DNA of 64,000 bases, taken from NCBI RefSeq assembly GCF_011075055.1, contig NW_025401157.1, forward strand, positions 97,659-161,658. The letters are read 5' to 3'. The notes under the pieces are model-generated. The model was not told where the DNA came from. It made no database searches and worked only from the letters and a program-made list of their open reading frames with translations. The translations under genes were made by a program, and so were the position numbers. The DNA is from Mangifera indica. Taxonomy: Eukaryota; Streptophyta; Magnoliopsida; Sapindales; Anacardiaceae. Shown here piece by piece: positions 11,601-23,849 of the stretch; positions within the stretch are counted from its first letter, which is position 1, and every line of letters starts with the position of its first letter.

Positions 11601-13420
11601 CTTTAGTCCAGGTGAAAGTCATTATGACTACTAACAAAGAGGATATGCCTAAAATTTTCTCAGCATACAGCATTTATATCAATGATAGGGAGAATTTAAT
11701 TTCCTTTACTTTACCCTGTTTTTATTCCTTGTTTTATTTCAATCTCAGCTAGAGCTGAAGCTAGGGATTGGTGGCACGTCTTATGAGGATTTTATCCGTA
11801 ATGTTCATCTACCAATGCAGTTGAGGTATCCATTGTATTTTGGCTTGTTATTGATATTTAATTTGATTACTTTCATTGCTACATGGGAGAGGGGAACAAT
11901 TAGTCAGGTGTTTACCAGACAGAATTTGTTACATCAGATATCCGAGTTTAGAGTTTTAATTTACATCTTCCAATACATCCATGATGACTTTTAGGGCATA
12001 GTATTTTGGCTTGCTACAAGATTACTTGCAGTTGAGGTAAGCATCATATTTTGGCTTGTTATTGATAGTTGATTTGATTACTTCCATTGCTACATGGGAG
12101 GGGAGAACAATTAGTCAGGTATTAACTGGACAGAATTTGTTAGAAGAACATTTGTTACATTAGATATCCCAAATTAGAGTTTTAATTTACATCTTCCAAT
12201 ACATCCATGGTGACTTTTATATCACAATGTTGTGTTTCAAATGATGTATTTGTAATTTCATTACTTTACTAGCTTTTACTGCTGTAATGTGCAGTCAAGT
12301 TGATCCTATAGTTGCTTCGTTCTCTGGTGGAGCTGTTGGGGTAATTTCAGCCTTGATGGTAGTTGAAGTAAACAATGTGAAACAGCAGGAACATAAAAGA
12401 TGCAAATACTGTCTTGGAACTGGTATAGTGCTGAATCTTTCCTCCATTGTCTGATTTTTTTTACTGTCATTTAATGGGATGATGAAATTTTTTAGAAACT
12501 GGTCATTATTTATTCAATTATGGTCCAAAATGAAGCAATTGTTTTGCCAAAAGATGTGGGATGGGCTATCAGATCCATTCTGTGAATGTTTAGTTTGCAC
12601 TGTGTTAGAGAGATGATCATGGCCTGGTCTTGGCTTTCAGAAATTTAACTGGGAACATTTTTGAACTGATTAAGACTGCACTTGAGACTTGACAGCTCCC
12701 TCCACTTATGCATCTTTCTATTGGTGCGTGGATGACATGAAACAACCAAGGAAATAACGAAAACAAACAACAGATTTTATGTATTGATCTCCTAATACAC
12801 CTCAAATACTCCGAATTTGTTGATGAGTACCTGTACCCACCTAAACCCTGGAGGACTTTCCTTTGGCAGTTTTCTTTGTTCTTATTAGTAGCCTTAAATT
12901 CAAATTTGAACCTTTTTTTTTTCATTCTTGTATTTTCTTTTGTTTTAATTTGAACTGAGATATGAACCTATCTCTATATTCTGTGGGTTATATATTTATT
13001 TAATTAATTACGGTGTTCACATTTCAACCTATTTAATGCAGGGTATCTTGCTTGTGCTCGGTGTTCCAGCACAGGATCACTTGTTCTTATAGAACCTGTC
13101 TCAACTGTCATTGGTGGAGACCAACCCCTATCAGCACCCAAAACGGAAAGATGTCCGAACTGTTCAGGATCTGGAAAGGTTGGGCATCTTGTTGAAAATA
13201 TATTAAATGAGACAGTCAAATACAAAATTATTAGATCCCTATAACTTCATATTCTACTTCCACAATAGTAAAATACAATTCTGAATTACAAGTATACAGC
13301 GTTCAATTTTATGATTATTATTATTTTTTCCATATTTTGCAGGTGATGTGTCCCACATGCCTTTGTACCGGAATGGCCATGGCAAGTGAACATGATCCCC
13401 GCATCGACCCCTTCATTTAG
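8655..13420 (+). CDS. OR: ORANGE (OR), plastid DnaJ-type zinc-finger chaperone
   Basis: OR stabilises phytoene synthase and promotes carotenoid build-up and chromoplast formation in plastids. Eight exons: 8655-8854, 10010-10124, 10764-10877, 11061-11147, 11749-11825, 12295-12422, 13042-13178, 13343-13420; together 936 nt, 311 aa, all GT-AG and in phase. The first ~60 residues are Ser/Arg-rich, like a transit peptide. The OR signature FCIIEGPETVQDFAKM follows at about 68-83. Two membrane segments lie near 151-170 and 203-222. Four CxxC units form the DnaJ-like domain (CKYC 234, CARC 245, CPNC 278, CPTC 289), with terminal DPRIDPFI. The arginine-rich IRSRRN stretch (93-97), where I recall the melon 'golden' Arg-to-His change maps, keeps its arginines, so this looks like the ordinary allele. 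Intron 5 carries a tandem duplication. Confidence 0.95.
11817..12219 (+). repeat. Tandem duplication in OR intron 5 that copies a 5' splice site
   Basis: About 180-190 bp starting at the end of exon 5 (GCAGTTGAGGTA) is repeated: first copy roughly 11817-11993, second roughly 12028-12219, separated by about 35 bp. Both contain ATTTTGGCTTGTTATTGAT, CTACATGGGAG and ACATCTTCCAATACATCCAT. They differ by scattered substitutions and a ~15-bp insertion in the second copy. The second copy keeps a donor (GAG|GTAAGC at 12034-12042) closer to consensus than the real one (GAG|GTATCC). Confidence 0.85.
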
Positions 13421-14609
13421 AGGTGCATCAGGTCTCTCTCTTTCTCTCGATCCTAACATGTAAAAAATTGTGCCAAAGATGTGTACGTGCAATATATAAC
13501 CAATTTTGTGTATACAAACATGAACAACCATCATTGTGGACATTTAAGTGCCCAAATTATGCACTTTAAATTAATATTTAAAAAAATTAAAATAAAATGA
13601 AATTTCTCCACTCCCGACTTTTGAAAGAAAACCATGCAATTTCTGTAGCTCATCTGATTAATAGAAAACTATGAAGTGTCTTCGCTCATCTGATTAAAAG
13701 AAACTTACTTTCAAGGGTTTGATTCAGGTGGATTAAATGGTTCCTATGAAAGGTTTTCGACTTTCCATCTGGTGGTACTCCATTTTTGAGTTTAATGAAA
13801 TCCGTTACTGATCACTTGAAATTACAGAATGCAAGCGCAAAATTGGAAATTAAATGCAGCTACAAAAAACTATTCTTGTAAAGGGTAATATTTTTTAGAT
13901 ATAAATATCTGTACATATAGATGTGACGTCAATTGATTGCTTGTTATAATTTATATGTATTTTATGGTAGATCTTTTTATCCCAGGGACCACAAATCCTA
14001 GCTTCGCCCAGGTAAGTGATGGCAAGAATGGACCACATCATGCCGTACGATCAAGAAATGGTTTTGCTGTTCTGAGAAATCCGAGATATTTGTTCCGCTA
14101 GGATTTCTTTTGTCGAAATATGAGTCATTCTTGTGCAATGAAATATTCTTGTAAGTCATAAAAAAATAAAATAAAAATAGCTGAGATTATTATATTTTAT
14201 AAAAATTAAAGCTTTTGTTAATGATCAAATTAACTGAAATATATTTTTTAAATAATGACTACATCAATTTTTAACTATTAAATGGTATATTTTAAATTAT
14301 TTAAATATAATACATAATCATGTTTCACTCATAATAAAATTATGTATGCAATTTTTATATATAATTTTGTATATAAAAAATAATATATTATTTTATCTTT
14401 AATTTTTAATTATCTAATTATATGATAATATATTATTATTTATATATAAAATTACATATAAAAATAATGTATTTTTATTTGTATATAAAATAACGGGTCT
14501 TTGGCTTTGGGCTATCCGAATATATGGCCCATTTATAAATTTGAAGTAGAGGGTAAATTTGCCGATAAAAGTTGAGAAAGGGGGAGGTGAAGAAAAATGC
14601 AGGGTCAAA
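13421..14609. other. Intergenic between OR and USB1
   Basis: Contains the OR 3' UTR at the left and the USB1 promoter and short leader at the right. The middle (about 14160-14490) is AT-rich with no coding signal. No separate gene or repeat family recognised. Confidence 0.5.
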
Positions 14610-16180
14610 ATGGAAGCTCTAATAGCCTCGTACGGTGACACATCGTCCGATTCTGATTCAGAACTCAGTAGCTCAACGACAATTACAAGCACCGGTGCCA
14701 CAAATTCAAATGTTCAGCCGGAGACGACTAGTTTGCCTTTGCCGCCTCCGCCTCTCTCTCTCCTCACTCCTCCCAATTCATTGGGTAAATTTCAGAAGTC
14801 GTGTACTATTCTTTCAGTTAGCTTTCGTGCTCACCATGTGTTTGTTATATTTTGCCAATGAAAGGTACGGTCGATTATCTCACTAGTAGTCAGCCTCAGC
14901 CGAGCAGACTCCGGAGCTTTCCCCATGTTGAAGGCAACTATGCCTTACACGTCTATATCCCAGGTCTTTTAAGCTTCGACTTTCTTTAATTTTTTTTTAA
15001 AGGGAATTTAAATTAAAGAGAAAATATTTAGGGTCACTGAACCATTATTTCATGGAATTTACGGCTATTGTGCTTCCATTTTATTGCATTGCGATATTTA
15101 ACAGCAGATTTTCTTCTCTAGTTACTGTACCATCTGCATCAAAGAAGGAGCTGGCCCAGCTTTTGAAGAAGGTTTCATCTATTGTACCAGGTCTTCATGC
15201 TGTTGACATTGACATTCCATTAAGTAGCCTGTGTGAAGATGATTCTAAGTTTCAGCTAGTTACATTGGGAAGGCAATTTCACATAAGTTTAGGAAGAACT
15301 GTCCCAATACGTGTCCACCAAATTGACTCCATTGTAGCGATGCTTCGCCAGAAGCTTCAGTGTCAGCGGCGGTCAGATTATATATCCTTGCATATTTTAT
15401 TAGCATTCAATCATGTGGTAGAGTTTTAACGGACTGTTTTATTGCTAGCAGGTTTTGGATTGATTTTAGTCAGTGGGAGGTTTTCATAAATGATGATTGC
15501 ACACGATCATTTCTCTCAATAGAAGTTCTTACAGGAGGATTACTTGAGGTATGCTCTATGTATTTCTTTTCTAGTTAGCCCTTTGCTTTTGCTAAGGGGA
15601 AGCTTCACTTGGATACTTACAATCATCTGCAAGTCTACATGCCCCGTGTTTTCAATTTTTCTAGTGGATTTAGCAGATGAATAAATTGTTAGAATGATTG
15701 CTTATGTGATCATACATGCGTACCCAACGCCAAATGATTTCATTCTATTTCCCATTAATTGATTGGTTTCGAACATTTCAGATCACTAAGCAGATTCAAG
15801 TGGTTAACGAGGTTTACAGGCTTCATAATCTTCCCGAGTTTTACAAGGTTTGGTTATTAATTTTGTTGTCTTTTTGCCATGTTGCTAATAGCATATTCTC
15901 AGTGTGTGTATGTGTGTAAAAAATGCTTAAGTATCCAGTCTCTGTTATGTCTCATGTATGCTCTGTTGAATGTTGATAACAGAGCCCACGCCCTCATATA
16001 TCCTTAGCTTGGGCATTGGGAGATATTAGCAATTCTTTAAAGAGAGTGATCGAAGAAGAGACAAAGAAATTAAGTGTCGAGGGTTCATTACAGAAACGTA
16101 TTTTTTCAAGTAAATTCAGTGGTACTGAGTGTAAGATTGGTAGTAAAATATATAAAATATGTAAATTTTCAGAAAATTAA
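14610..16180 (+). CDS. USB1: USB1, U6 snRNA 3'-end phosphodiesterase
   Basis: USB1 is a nuclear 2H phosphoesterase that trims and caps the oligo(U) tail of U6 snRNA. Six exons: 14610-14784, 14865-14963, 15122-15371, 15452-15548, 15782-15847, 15983-16180; 885 nt, 294 aa, in phase. The start is the ATG of MEALIASYGDTSSDSDSE; frame upstream is open but has no earlier ATG. After an acidic Ser-rich and proline-rich N-terminus comes the conserved fold, with both HxS catalytic motifs: FHIS (His145, Ser147) and PHIS (His234, Ser236, in SPRPHISLAWALGD). Length and motif spacing match plant USB1. The C-terminus is basic (KIGSKIYKICKFSEN). The introns are short, the longest about 230 bp. The gene looks intact. 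Confidence 0.93.
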
Positions 16181-17990
16181 CAAAACTGGAGCAGTATGTT
16201 ATTCATCAAAGGGATTCGAGTTTCTTTGTTTTCTTGCAGCTCTTTCTTTGTGTTCTCTTGCAGTCATAGACAAATAGATAAATTGCAGGTAGATAAATAA
16301 AGGGAGCTAAAACTATTTGTGACTGTGAGCCCATGTCTTAAAATCATCAGGCTCCATCCCTGCTCCTGCCTCCTGGGATTATGTTTTACAACTGTTTCAG
16401 TGAGCTTCAGATCAAAGGTCCCCTCCGCGTTTCTCAAAATAAATGAGTGGGTGGGTGGGCCCTCATCTACTTTTTTGAATTCTACGTTTTCCATCTTTTC
16501 GTGAAAGCCGTGTTACCGTGTACCAGTGTCCAGTGCCCAGTGGACACTTTTGTTTGTTTCCTTGACCCGCAAATTATATTACTAGTGGGATCTGCCGCAT
16601 TAACTGGAATTGGATCAACTACATATCATAAATATTGCATACATCTCACCTACATCATATGTTATGTATTAATTGATATATTAAATTCAATTTAATATAT
16701 ACTTATGTCATATTAAATAACAATTATTATTTCAAAATATACGTTAATATTATTTCGATTATTTTATACAAATATGGAGGTTAATTTAAAGGGAGTTGCG
16801 AATGGGTTGATTGTGGGAACTAATTAGGTAAGACACGTGGTTAGATATAAATGATTGAATTTAATATGATACAGCACGTTTAAAGTAAGTGAGGTGTGGT
16901 CAAATCTTAGGTTAATTCCTTAAACAAACACAGTAGGGTGGTGGGACAGTACAACACGGTTATATATATATATGTATTATGTATATATATGGGGGATTTG
17001 TTATTTATGAGATAATATTTATTAAAATTTTTAGTTGGGGTAGGAAGTAAAATGATTAATGTTAAAAAATATAATTTATTAATTTTTTTCTTAAAAAATT
17101 TGTGAAATTAATAATTTGATTTATATCTAAAACTTTTTAAATTAAAAAATTTATATTTTTATTCTTTTTAAATCTAAATTTTCATCTTTTTCTCATTTTA
17201 ATCATCTCTAAACTTTTAAAAATTTTAATTTAACCCCGCATTTCAGCTTTAGATTACTAAAAAGTTCAATGATCTCTCCTTCTGTTGATTAAGTTGGTGT
17301 CTATCTTTACCTCCAAATTGATGTATATGAACGAAGTTTATCGTCTCTGATGAGATCTCTTTATTGTCTTTAAAAGAAAATTGATGATTTTGTCTTTATT
17401 TTTTATAAAAAAAATTAATTTATAAGTAAATATTTATATTTTTTAAAACTCACAAATGTATGTATATATTTGTATTAAAATTTAGGTAAAAAATAATGCT
17501 TTGACCATGTTAGCAAGAGAAATATGAAATTCCCAAAATGCTCATAATACGGGGAATATATTTCACAATGTAATCCGCTCGCTCTCCCGGCTGTTCACTT
17601 TATCATATCAGAAAGTACAGAGATCTAAAAAATTCGACACGTGGTCAATTACACTGGAGAGTACGCTCTTAAACTATACTCGCGAGTATAGTATCTCCAT
17701 CGAGTGACTTTTAGGTGGCAAAACTAACATTATAAATGCTGCCATAATGGTCTCATCTCATTACAGGAGCAACCATACGGCACATTTCCTCTCTCTAGAA
17801 ATCTCTCGTCCTTTTTCTCTGTTAAAATCTTTCGCTTTCTTCATCTCTTTTTCTTTCCGATTTCACATCACCCGATTTCCGTCCGGTTTTATCTCCGGCA
17901 ACTTTGATATGTACAAAACTGTTGGCTGATCGACTCTGAAAACGATTTGATTCATCGAGATTTTGAAGAAAATCGGACAAAGAGTTCTGC
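16181..17990. promoter_or_regulatory. Upstream region of PAO copy 1 with ABRE/G-box motifs and a TATA box
   Basis: After the USB1 3' UTR, from about 16790 the sequence resembles the region upstream of PAO copy 2 (from about 22770), so it belongs to the duplicated unit. G-box/ABRE-type ACACGTGG motifs occur at 16833-16840 and 17637-17644. A TATAAAT at 17731-17737 precedes a pyrimidine-rich leader. A 20-bp perfect palindrome (17673-17692) lies about 40 bp upstream of the TATA. About 16960-17550 is AT-rich with nothing recognised. Confidence 0.55.
17673..17692. promoter_or_regulatory. 20-bp perfect palindrome upstream of PAO copy 1
   Basis: ACTATACTCGCGAGTATAGT reads the same on both strands. 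It lies between the ABRE-like ACACGTGG (17637) and the TATAAAT (17731). The matching place before copy 2 (about 25245-25275) has only the degraded, non-palindromic ACGCGCGACTATGATTAT. It could bind a dimeric regulator or be chance; function is unknown. Confidence 0.45.
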
Positions 17991-18227
17991 ATGAGCTGGT
18001 TGAGAAAGCTGGGTTTCTATTTGTTGTCCTCGAATTCCAACCATTTCATTACGTGTCTCTTGATTTTTATCCTTCATTATTCCCCTCAATTGCCTCCATC
18101 ATTATTTAATTTTGAAAAAAAACCAACAGAGCCGTTATTATTAATTAACATACGCAATTACTTTCAAAATATTATTAATCCTCTGTTAATAATATCGTCT
18201 TGCCATGGAATCAACAAACAGGAGTAA
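17991..18227 (+). CDS. Conserved upstream ORF of PAO copy 1 (78 aa)
   Basis: This 78-codon frame in the PAO leader starts MSWLRKLGFYLLSSNSNHF and stops at 18225-18227, 20 nt past the PAO start codon at 18205 and in another frame. The same frame exists before PAO copy 2 with equal length and 69 of 78 identical residues, with no indel or stop. The start context is weak (T at -3, A at +4), while the PAO start is strong (G at -3, G at +4), which suggests leaky scanning. I recall that a regulatory uORF has been reported for Arabidopsis PAO2, and uORFs sense polyamines in other polyamine-pathway mRNAs. A role as a polyamine-responsive peptide uORF is therefore likely but inferred. Confidence 0.75.
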   Translation: MSWLRKLGFYLLSSNSNHFITCLLIFILHYSPQLPPSLFNFEKKPTEPLLLINIRNYFQNIINPLLIISSCHGINKQE

Positions 18228-21200
18228 TCGTCAATTAAGCAGAGGTTGGTAATTATTAGATTGTTTTTACAGTTTTTCACCGTTGCTTGGTTCATTTTTT
18301 TATCATTTTATACGTGTCGGTGGCATGTTCAAATTTTGTTTGGTTGTGTTGTGAAGCTCTTTGCTATTCGAACGTGGAGAGGAGGCAGGCAAGGTCGCCA
18401 TCTGTTATTGTTATTGGCGGTGGCATGGCTGGAGTTGCAGCGGCTCGTGCTCTCCATGATGCGTCATTTAAGGTAAAAATATTTTTTTAATTTCATTGAT
18501 AATTTATATTTTTTTAGAGTACATGTGTGCTTATATTTTCGTGTTCTACTTGGAGTCTACTTATATTTATCTGTTTTTTAAACTATTAGCTCATTTTTTT
18601 CAATTATGCTGGCCCTAAAAGTCCACGCCTAATTTTCATCGTTGCCATTTGATTTTGACTTGTGGAAAGAAATGTTTAATATTTTATTATTTGCTTGCGA
18701 TAAAGTCAAGGGAAACTTTTTTCTATTTTGAGCGACTGTTTCTTACGATTTTAGCTACCCAACTCTTTTTGAGAAATATGGCTTCATTTGTCAGCTTTTA
18801 CCTGTTGAGATTTAGCTGATTTTGCCATGGTTAGAACTTAGGAATATGCCGACTGAATAAAAAGTGCTGTGGAAGGGTAGTTGGGCAAAAAAAAAAAAAA
18901 AAAAAAATTCTTGCTGAAGCGTCCTCGATGAAAAGCATCTCCGTTGTTGTCTACTTGCTAAGGAATCGACATAGATAACAACACTTCTTAATTTATTCGT
19001 GCCCAGAGGCAACACTTGTTTGGACCTTAAAATATTTTTAAAGGTTCGCTTTTTACCATGCTCTTTTTCATTTCATGGGCAGGTTGTCCTTTTGGAATCT
19101 CGGGATAGGCTTGGTGGTCGAGTTAACACTGATTATACCTTTGGTTTTCCCGTTGACCTGGGTGCATCATGGTAATTTTACTTGTCCTTAAAACGTAAAT
19201 TTCTTAGTCATTTCTTTGTAGTGTAACAAGTTTTGGTCTCCAATGTTCATGTTGATGTTTCAGGCTGCATGGAGTCTGCAATGAAAATCCACTTGCACCT
19301 GTGATTGGGAGACTAGGGTTACCTCTATACCGCACAAGCGGTGATAATTCTGTGTTGTATGACCATGATTTAGAAAGGTGAAGATATGTTAAATTTGTTT
19401 CTCTCCGTGTGCCTGTAGTTTGACGTTACTTTCTCTGGTTTCGTCTGTTCATAGTTACCTTTGAATCATTGTTCAGTTCATGCATAGAAGCCTTATTATC
19501 TGTTTTATTTTGTATGTTTAAATGAACGTGATGATTTTGTACGGTTAAATTCTTAAACCAATAACGTCCTGGTTTCTCTGTTGTATTAGCATATTTCATT
19601 TTTGTTTTGCTAATTTCATAAACTAAAAAGAAGACCTGGTTTACGTGGATTGAATGAGTTTTAGCTTGCTTTACTTTGTGGGTTTATTTGAGTTACTTGC
19701 AAATCCTAAACTGAGCATTCAACTAAAATAATGATGTATTGCTATACTAGCGTTTACGTGATTTTAAAATCATACTAGCATAATGGGCTTGTAGCCATCA
19801 AATTTTATGAATATCCAAGAGACAAGTTATTTCTCCATGATTGTGTCATCAAGGCATCATTTTATTTCTACAGTTTTTTTTTCCATATATTAAAATATTT
19901 TGTCTAAATTCTCCCAAGTGAGCAAAAACTTCCATTTGAAGCTATCGCTGGATTGGGCTAAGCATATATTCTCTTTGCAGCTATGCGCTTTTTGACATGG
20001 ATGGGAACAAAGTTCCTGCAGAAGTAGTCACAAAGGTTGGGGAAGTTTTTGAGATCATTTTGGCAGAGGCAAGTTTTCTTCATTGTGCAGTTTTTCTATT
20101 AATGTTTACTGCTGTCACAAGCTGGAGCTGAAACATAATATACTATCTTTCCTTGGATTGATCTTTGGGTCATCCTAGCTAAGGCTAGAGGAATGTACTG
20201 CTATTTTGCTGCACTTTAAGGGTTGTTTAATTTTCTTTTAGTAATGTAGCTTCTTTAACTTATTTTGTGTTTTGCATTGTGCATTCTTCTGAGTTACTTT
20301 TCCTAAATACAGACAAGTAAAGTAAGACAAGAATTCAGTGAAGACAAGTCTATAGGACACGCCATTTCAATTGTTTTTGAAAGGAGACCAGAATTAAGGT
20401 TGCAACAGCATGCTTTGAGCTCTGTTTAATCTTTGTTTAAGTTAAAGAATTTGAGTTACTGAATTTTGTTTGAACTAACAGGTTAGAGGGGCTTGCCCAT
20501 AAGGTGCTTCAATGGTATTTATGCAGAATGGAAGGCTGGTTTGCTGCAGATGCTGATTCCATCTCAGTTAAATCCTGGGATAAGGCAAGTTTGCACTACA
20601 TCTACAAGTTGAGATTTTTTAATCTTCACCGAATTTGTGTGTTATGAGAGTTGCTCAGTACAATCAACTGAGTGCATAAAAATAGAAATAAGGTTGTTCA
20701 ATCCTGTATCCCTTGATTTAGTATTACTGTGTTGCTAGGTAGTTGGCACCTTCTCTTCTTTCTTTCTCTGTTTCTCTCTTGTGCTTGTTCTGGATGTTAA
20801 AGATTAAAGCTCCTTGCATTTTTAACAATTTTTTTTTTTATATATCAACAGTGTAACTTATATGCCAGGTGATTTTAAAATATAATGTAAATTCATGGTA
20901 GCAGATCTATTTGGCATAAGTATAGTTCTGGCTTATTGAACTCTCAAAATTGTATAACATACTATACATCAACCAAGGGGTTGATGATTTAATTGGATCT
21001 ATATTGAGTATGGTCAACTTGTGTATAATACAACTTGTTGTGTCCTATACTATCTGATTTTTTTTTTTTAATTTATTAAATTTCCAAGTGATGGAGTTAG
21101 GTTACGATGGATAAGTTTATAACTTAAAATATGTTAAGAGATACATCTACAGTGGTTGGGCTCATCTTTCATATGTTGATTGTTCTTTTGTAATATTGTA

Positions 21201-22340
21201 AGAGCTACAAGCTATTGCATACTATTAAACTCAAATTTTAGTGATGATTTTTTTTTTACGTACAGGAAGTGCTGCTCCCCGGTGGTCATGGGCTCATGGT
21301 TAGGGGCTATCTTCCAGTTATAAACAGCCTTGCCAAAGGCCTCGACATCCGCTTAGGCTGCAGGTATGGATTATTATTCTAAAGTAATCTTCAAGTTGCA
21401 CATTGCTGTGGTATCACAGGACTTGTTTCAGGCACCATATCTTGACCTGATTTCTTTACAGGGTTACCAAAATTGATAGACGTTATAATGGAGTGAAGGT
21501 AACCGTAGAAGATGAAACTACATTTGTGGCAGATGCTGCTATTGTTGCTGTTCCTCTTGGTGTTTTGAAGGCCAGGGCAATCAAGTTTGAGCCAAGCCTC
21601 CCAAACTGGAAGGAAGCAGCCATTGATAACCTTGGTGTGGGAATTGAAAATAAAATAGTACTGCATTTTGATAAGGTGTTTTGGCCAAATGTGGAGTTCC
21701 TGGGAGTGGTTGCAGAGACATCTTATGGATGCAGCTACTTCCTAAATCTTCACAAGGCCACAGGTCATCCTGTCCTTGTTTACATGCCTGCTGGGCAGTT
21801 GGCCAAAGACATTGAGAAAATGTCTGATGAAGCTGCTGCTAATTTTGCTTTTATGCAACTCATGAAGATCCTTCCTGATGCATCTGCCCCGGTATTTCAT
21901 CTGCATACAACTTTGTTATCATGCATGCCACTTTAAAAATTTGTTGTACTGTTTAAGGTTTCCTACTTAATTTATACTTCAAATTTTGTACTAGTTAAAC
22001 CAAAATCTAATTCTGTATTTTAATGATGCAGATTAATCATCTTGTTTCGCACTGGGGCACAGATGTTAACTCACTTGGCTCCTATAGCTATGATACAGTA
22101 GGCAACTCCCATGATCTGTATGAAATGCTTAGGATTCCAGTGGACAACTTATTCTTTGCTGGGGAGGCAACAAGTTTTAGCTATCCAGGGTCAGTGCATG
22201 GTGCATTCTCAACTGGACTGATGGCTGCTGAGGACTGCCGGATGCGTGTTCTGGAGCGGTATGGAGAGGTAGACTTGTTCCAACCGGTCATGGGTGAGGA
22301 GTCTCCTGTTTCGGTACCACTTTTGATCTCTCGAATGTGA
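18205..22340 (+). CDS. Peroxisomal polyamine oxidase, PAO2/3 type, tandem copy 1
   Basis: FAD enzyme that back-converts spermine to spermidine and putrescine, releasing hydrogen peroxide and 3-aminopropanal in peroxisomes. Ten exons: 18205-18244, 18357-18472, 19083-19171, 19264-19377, 19981-20068, 20313-20398, 20482-20584, 21266-21363, 21462-21891, 22032-22340; 1,473 nt, 490 aa, the family length. It shows the dinucleotide-binding motif [10 protein letters not shown], ribose-binding Glu57 in [11 protein letters not shown], the GASWLHG motif, flavin-site Lys309 (IENKIVLHF) and the C-terminal FAD region FFAGEATS. It ends SRM, a peroxisomal PTS1 also seen in Arabidopsis PAO3. Introns 5 and 7 use GC donors (GAG|GCAAGT and AAG|GCAAGT); the rest use GT. 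The 40-nt first exon overlaps the uORF. A near-identical copy lies about 7.5 kb downstream. Confidence 0.95.
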
Positions 22341-23846
22341 TTCTAAAGTTCCCAGAAGCCTCTCAATGCTCTTAAATTGATAGTATATCGCTTCAGATAA
22401 GTAAACAAGGGATTTGGCTAACACACAATTGCCGCTTTTAGTGGTGGTTGGGCAATGCCGTGATAAACCACTGTTTTCCTATTGACTAACCATTGTTAGA
22501 ATTGGTTAATGTGTGTGGTTACCTATATGTGTTGTTATTTGGACAAGAATAATATTAAGTTTGATATGAATTTAAATAAAGGTGGACTTTTGGACAAATT
22601 GCTGTTTTAACCAATAATATGGGAACTGTTTTAATTGTGAGTTAATATTTGAATGATAGAGAAGTGAGAAGCCACAACATATTCTTATGCCCAATTATTT
22701 TGTTCGAATGTGGATATTACTTTAAGAGATAAGAATGAACATGGTTGATTCTGGTAATGTTATTATCCTGAACTCCATTTAATTACGTGAGACACGTGGC
22801 TGCACGTGGATGGGTGACGTTATTATATTAAAGCACGTTTGAAGTAAGTGATATGAGTTCAAGTCTTACTTTAATTCCTTCACACATTTGTAGTTCTTCT
22901 ACAAAAAGCAACACTTCATATATTCAGCCTGTCACAGTCTGATATTGAATGGGCGATTAATTAAAGGGAAACTAATTATCAGGGCTCCAACTTAATGCAT
23001 GTTTTCCCAAATTATCTTATAACTTTAGCTTTTCAAACTTATCTTCGTCTTTATTTTCATCTAAAAATCAATTTAAAATTAACAAAAAAATCATAAGTGA
23101 TAATCATCTTAATTTAAATAAATAATATTATATTATATAATATAATATTGATAAATTCTATTTTATTAATTTATAAGTTGTTATAATTTTTATAATTAAT
23201 TTAGTTATAAAAATAATTTATTTACGTTAACTTTACTTTATAACAAAATAAATAAATAAATAATAAGAAGATACCCATGAAGTAGGTGGGATTTTTTTAA
23301 TTTACTTTTGAATATGTTATAATATTTTTTATCTTATGTTAACATACTTGAACTTAGACCAAAGGACTTATTCCCACAAAAGTTCTGTTGTAATCCCAAA
23401 TGTTTATCTATTAATTTAAAAAAAAACTTAAGCACCTATCATTATATTAAAATTCATTGATAGAATTAAAAATAATAATATCATTTATTAAAAATTAAAA
23501 ATTTACCATATTTTCTCTTATAAATTTAAAAGTCCAATAATTTTTTTCATACTCAAAATTTAAAAAGTTATCATTTCCTTTTTAGAGTTTGCATTTTTTC
23601 CTTTGCTGTTTCACCAGTGATCAAAGCTGACCAACCTTCATACCAATGCTTTTCCCAACTCCTGGATGACGATGAATCATTGACACAACTTTGATATGTG
23701 TGTCGCATAGAGCTATGTCAATGAATCATCTATCAACCTCTGCTTGATCAATGATTTATCGTTTTCTGAGAGTTGGGAAGAGTGTCAGTTTGAAGGTTGA
23801 CTAACTCAGGTTATCGAAGAAGTAATAAGGAAAAAATGCAAAACTC
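22341..23846. promoter_or_regulatory. Intergenic between the PAO copies; start of the second duplicated unit
   Basis: After the copy 1 3' UTR, sequence from about 22780 to 22890 matches the region near 16820-16930, including GAGACACGTGG followed by a second CACGTGG at 22803-22809 and the words AAAGCACGTTTGAAGTAAGTGA. This marks the left end of the copy 2 duplication unit. The remainder is AT-rich without ORFs. Confidence 0.55.
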
Positions 23847-23849
23847 TAA

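Noticed and set aside
15716..15919. ORFs overlapping USB1, PAO and NAGK exons (for example 15716-15919, 28173-28364, 33896-34165)
   Set aside because: These are real exons read through into introns; the spliced gene models explain them.
17747..17929. Second uORF (60 codons) before PAO copy 1
   Set aside because: It begins only about 10 nt after the TATAAAT, so it is probably not in the transcript, and its ATG is absent from copy 2.
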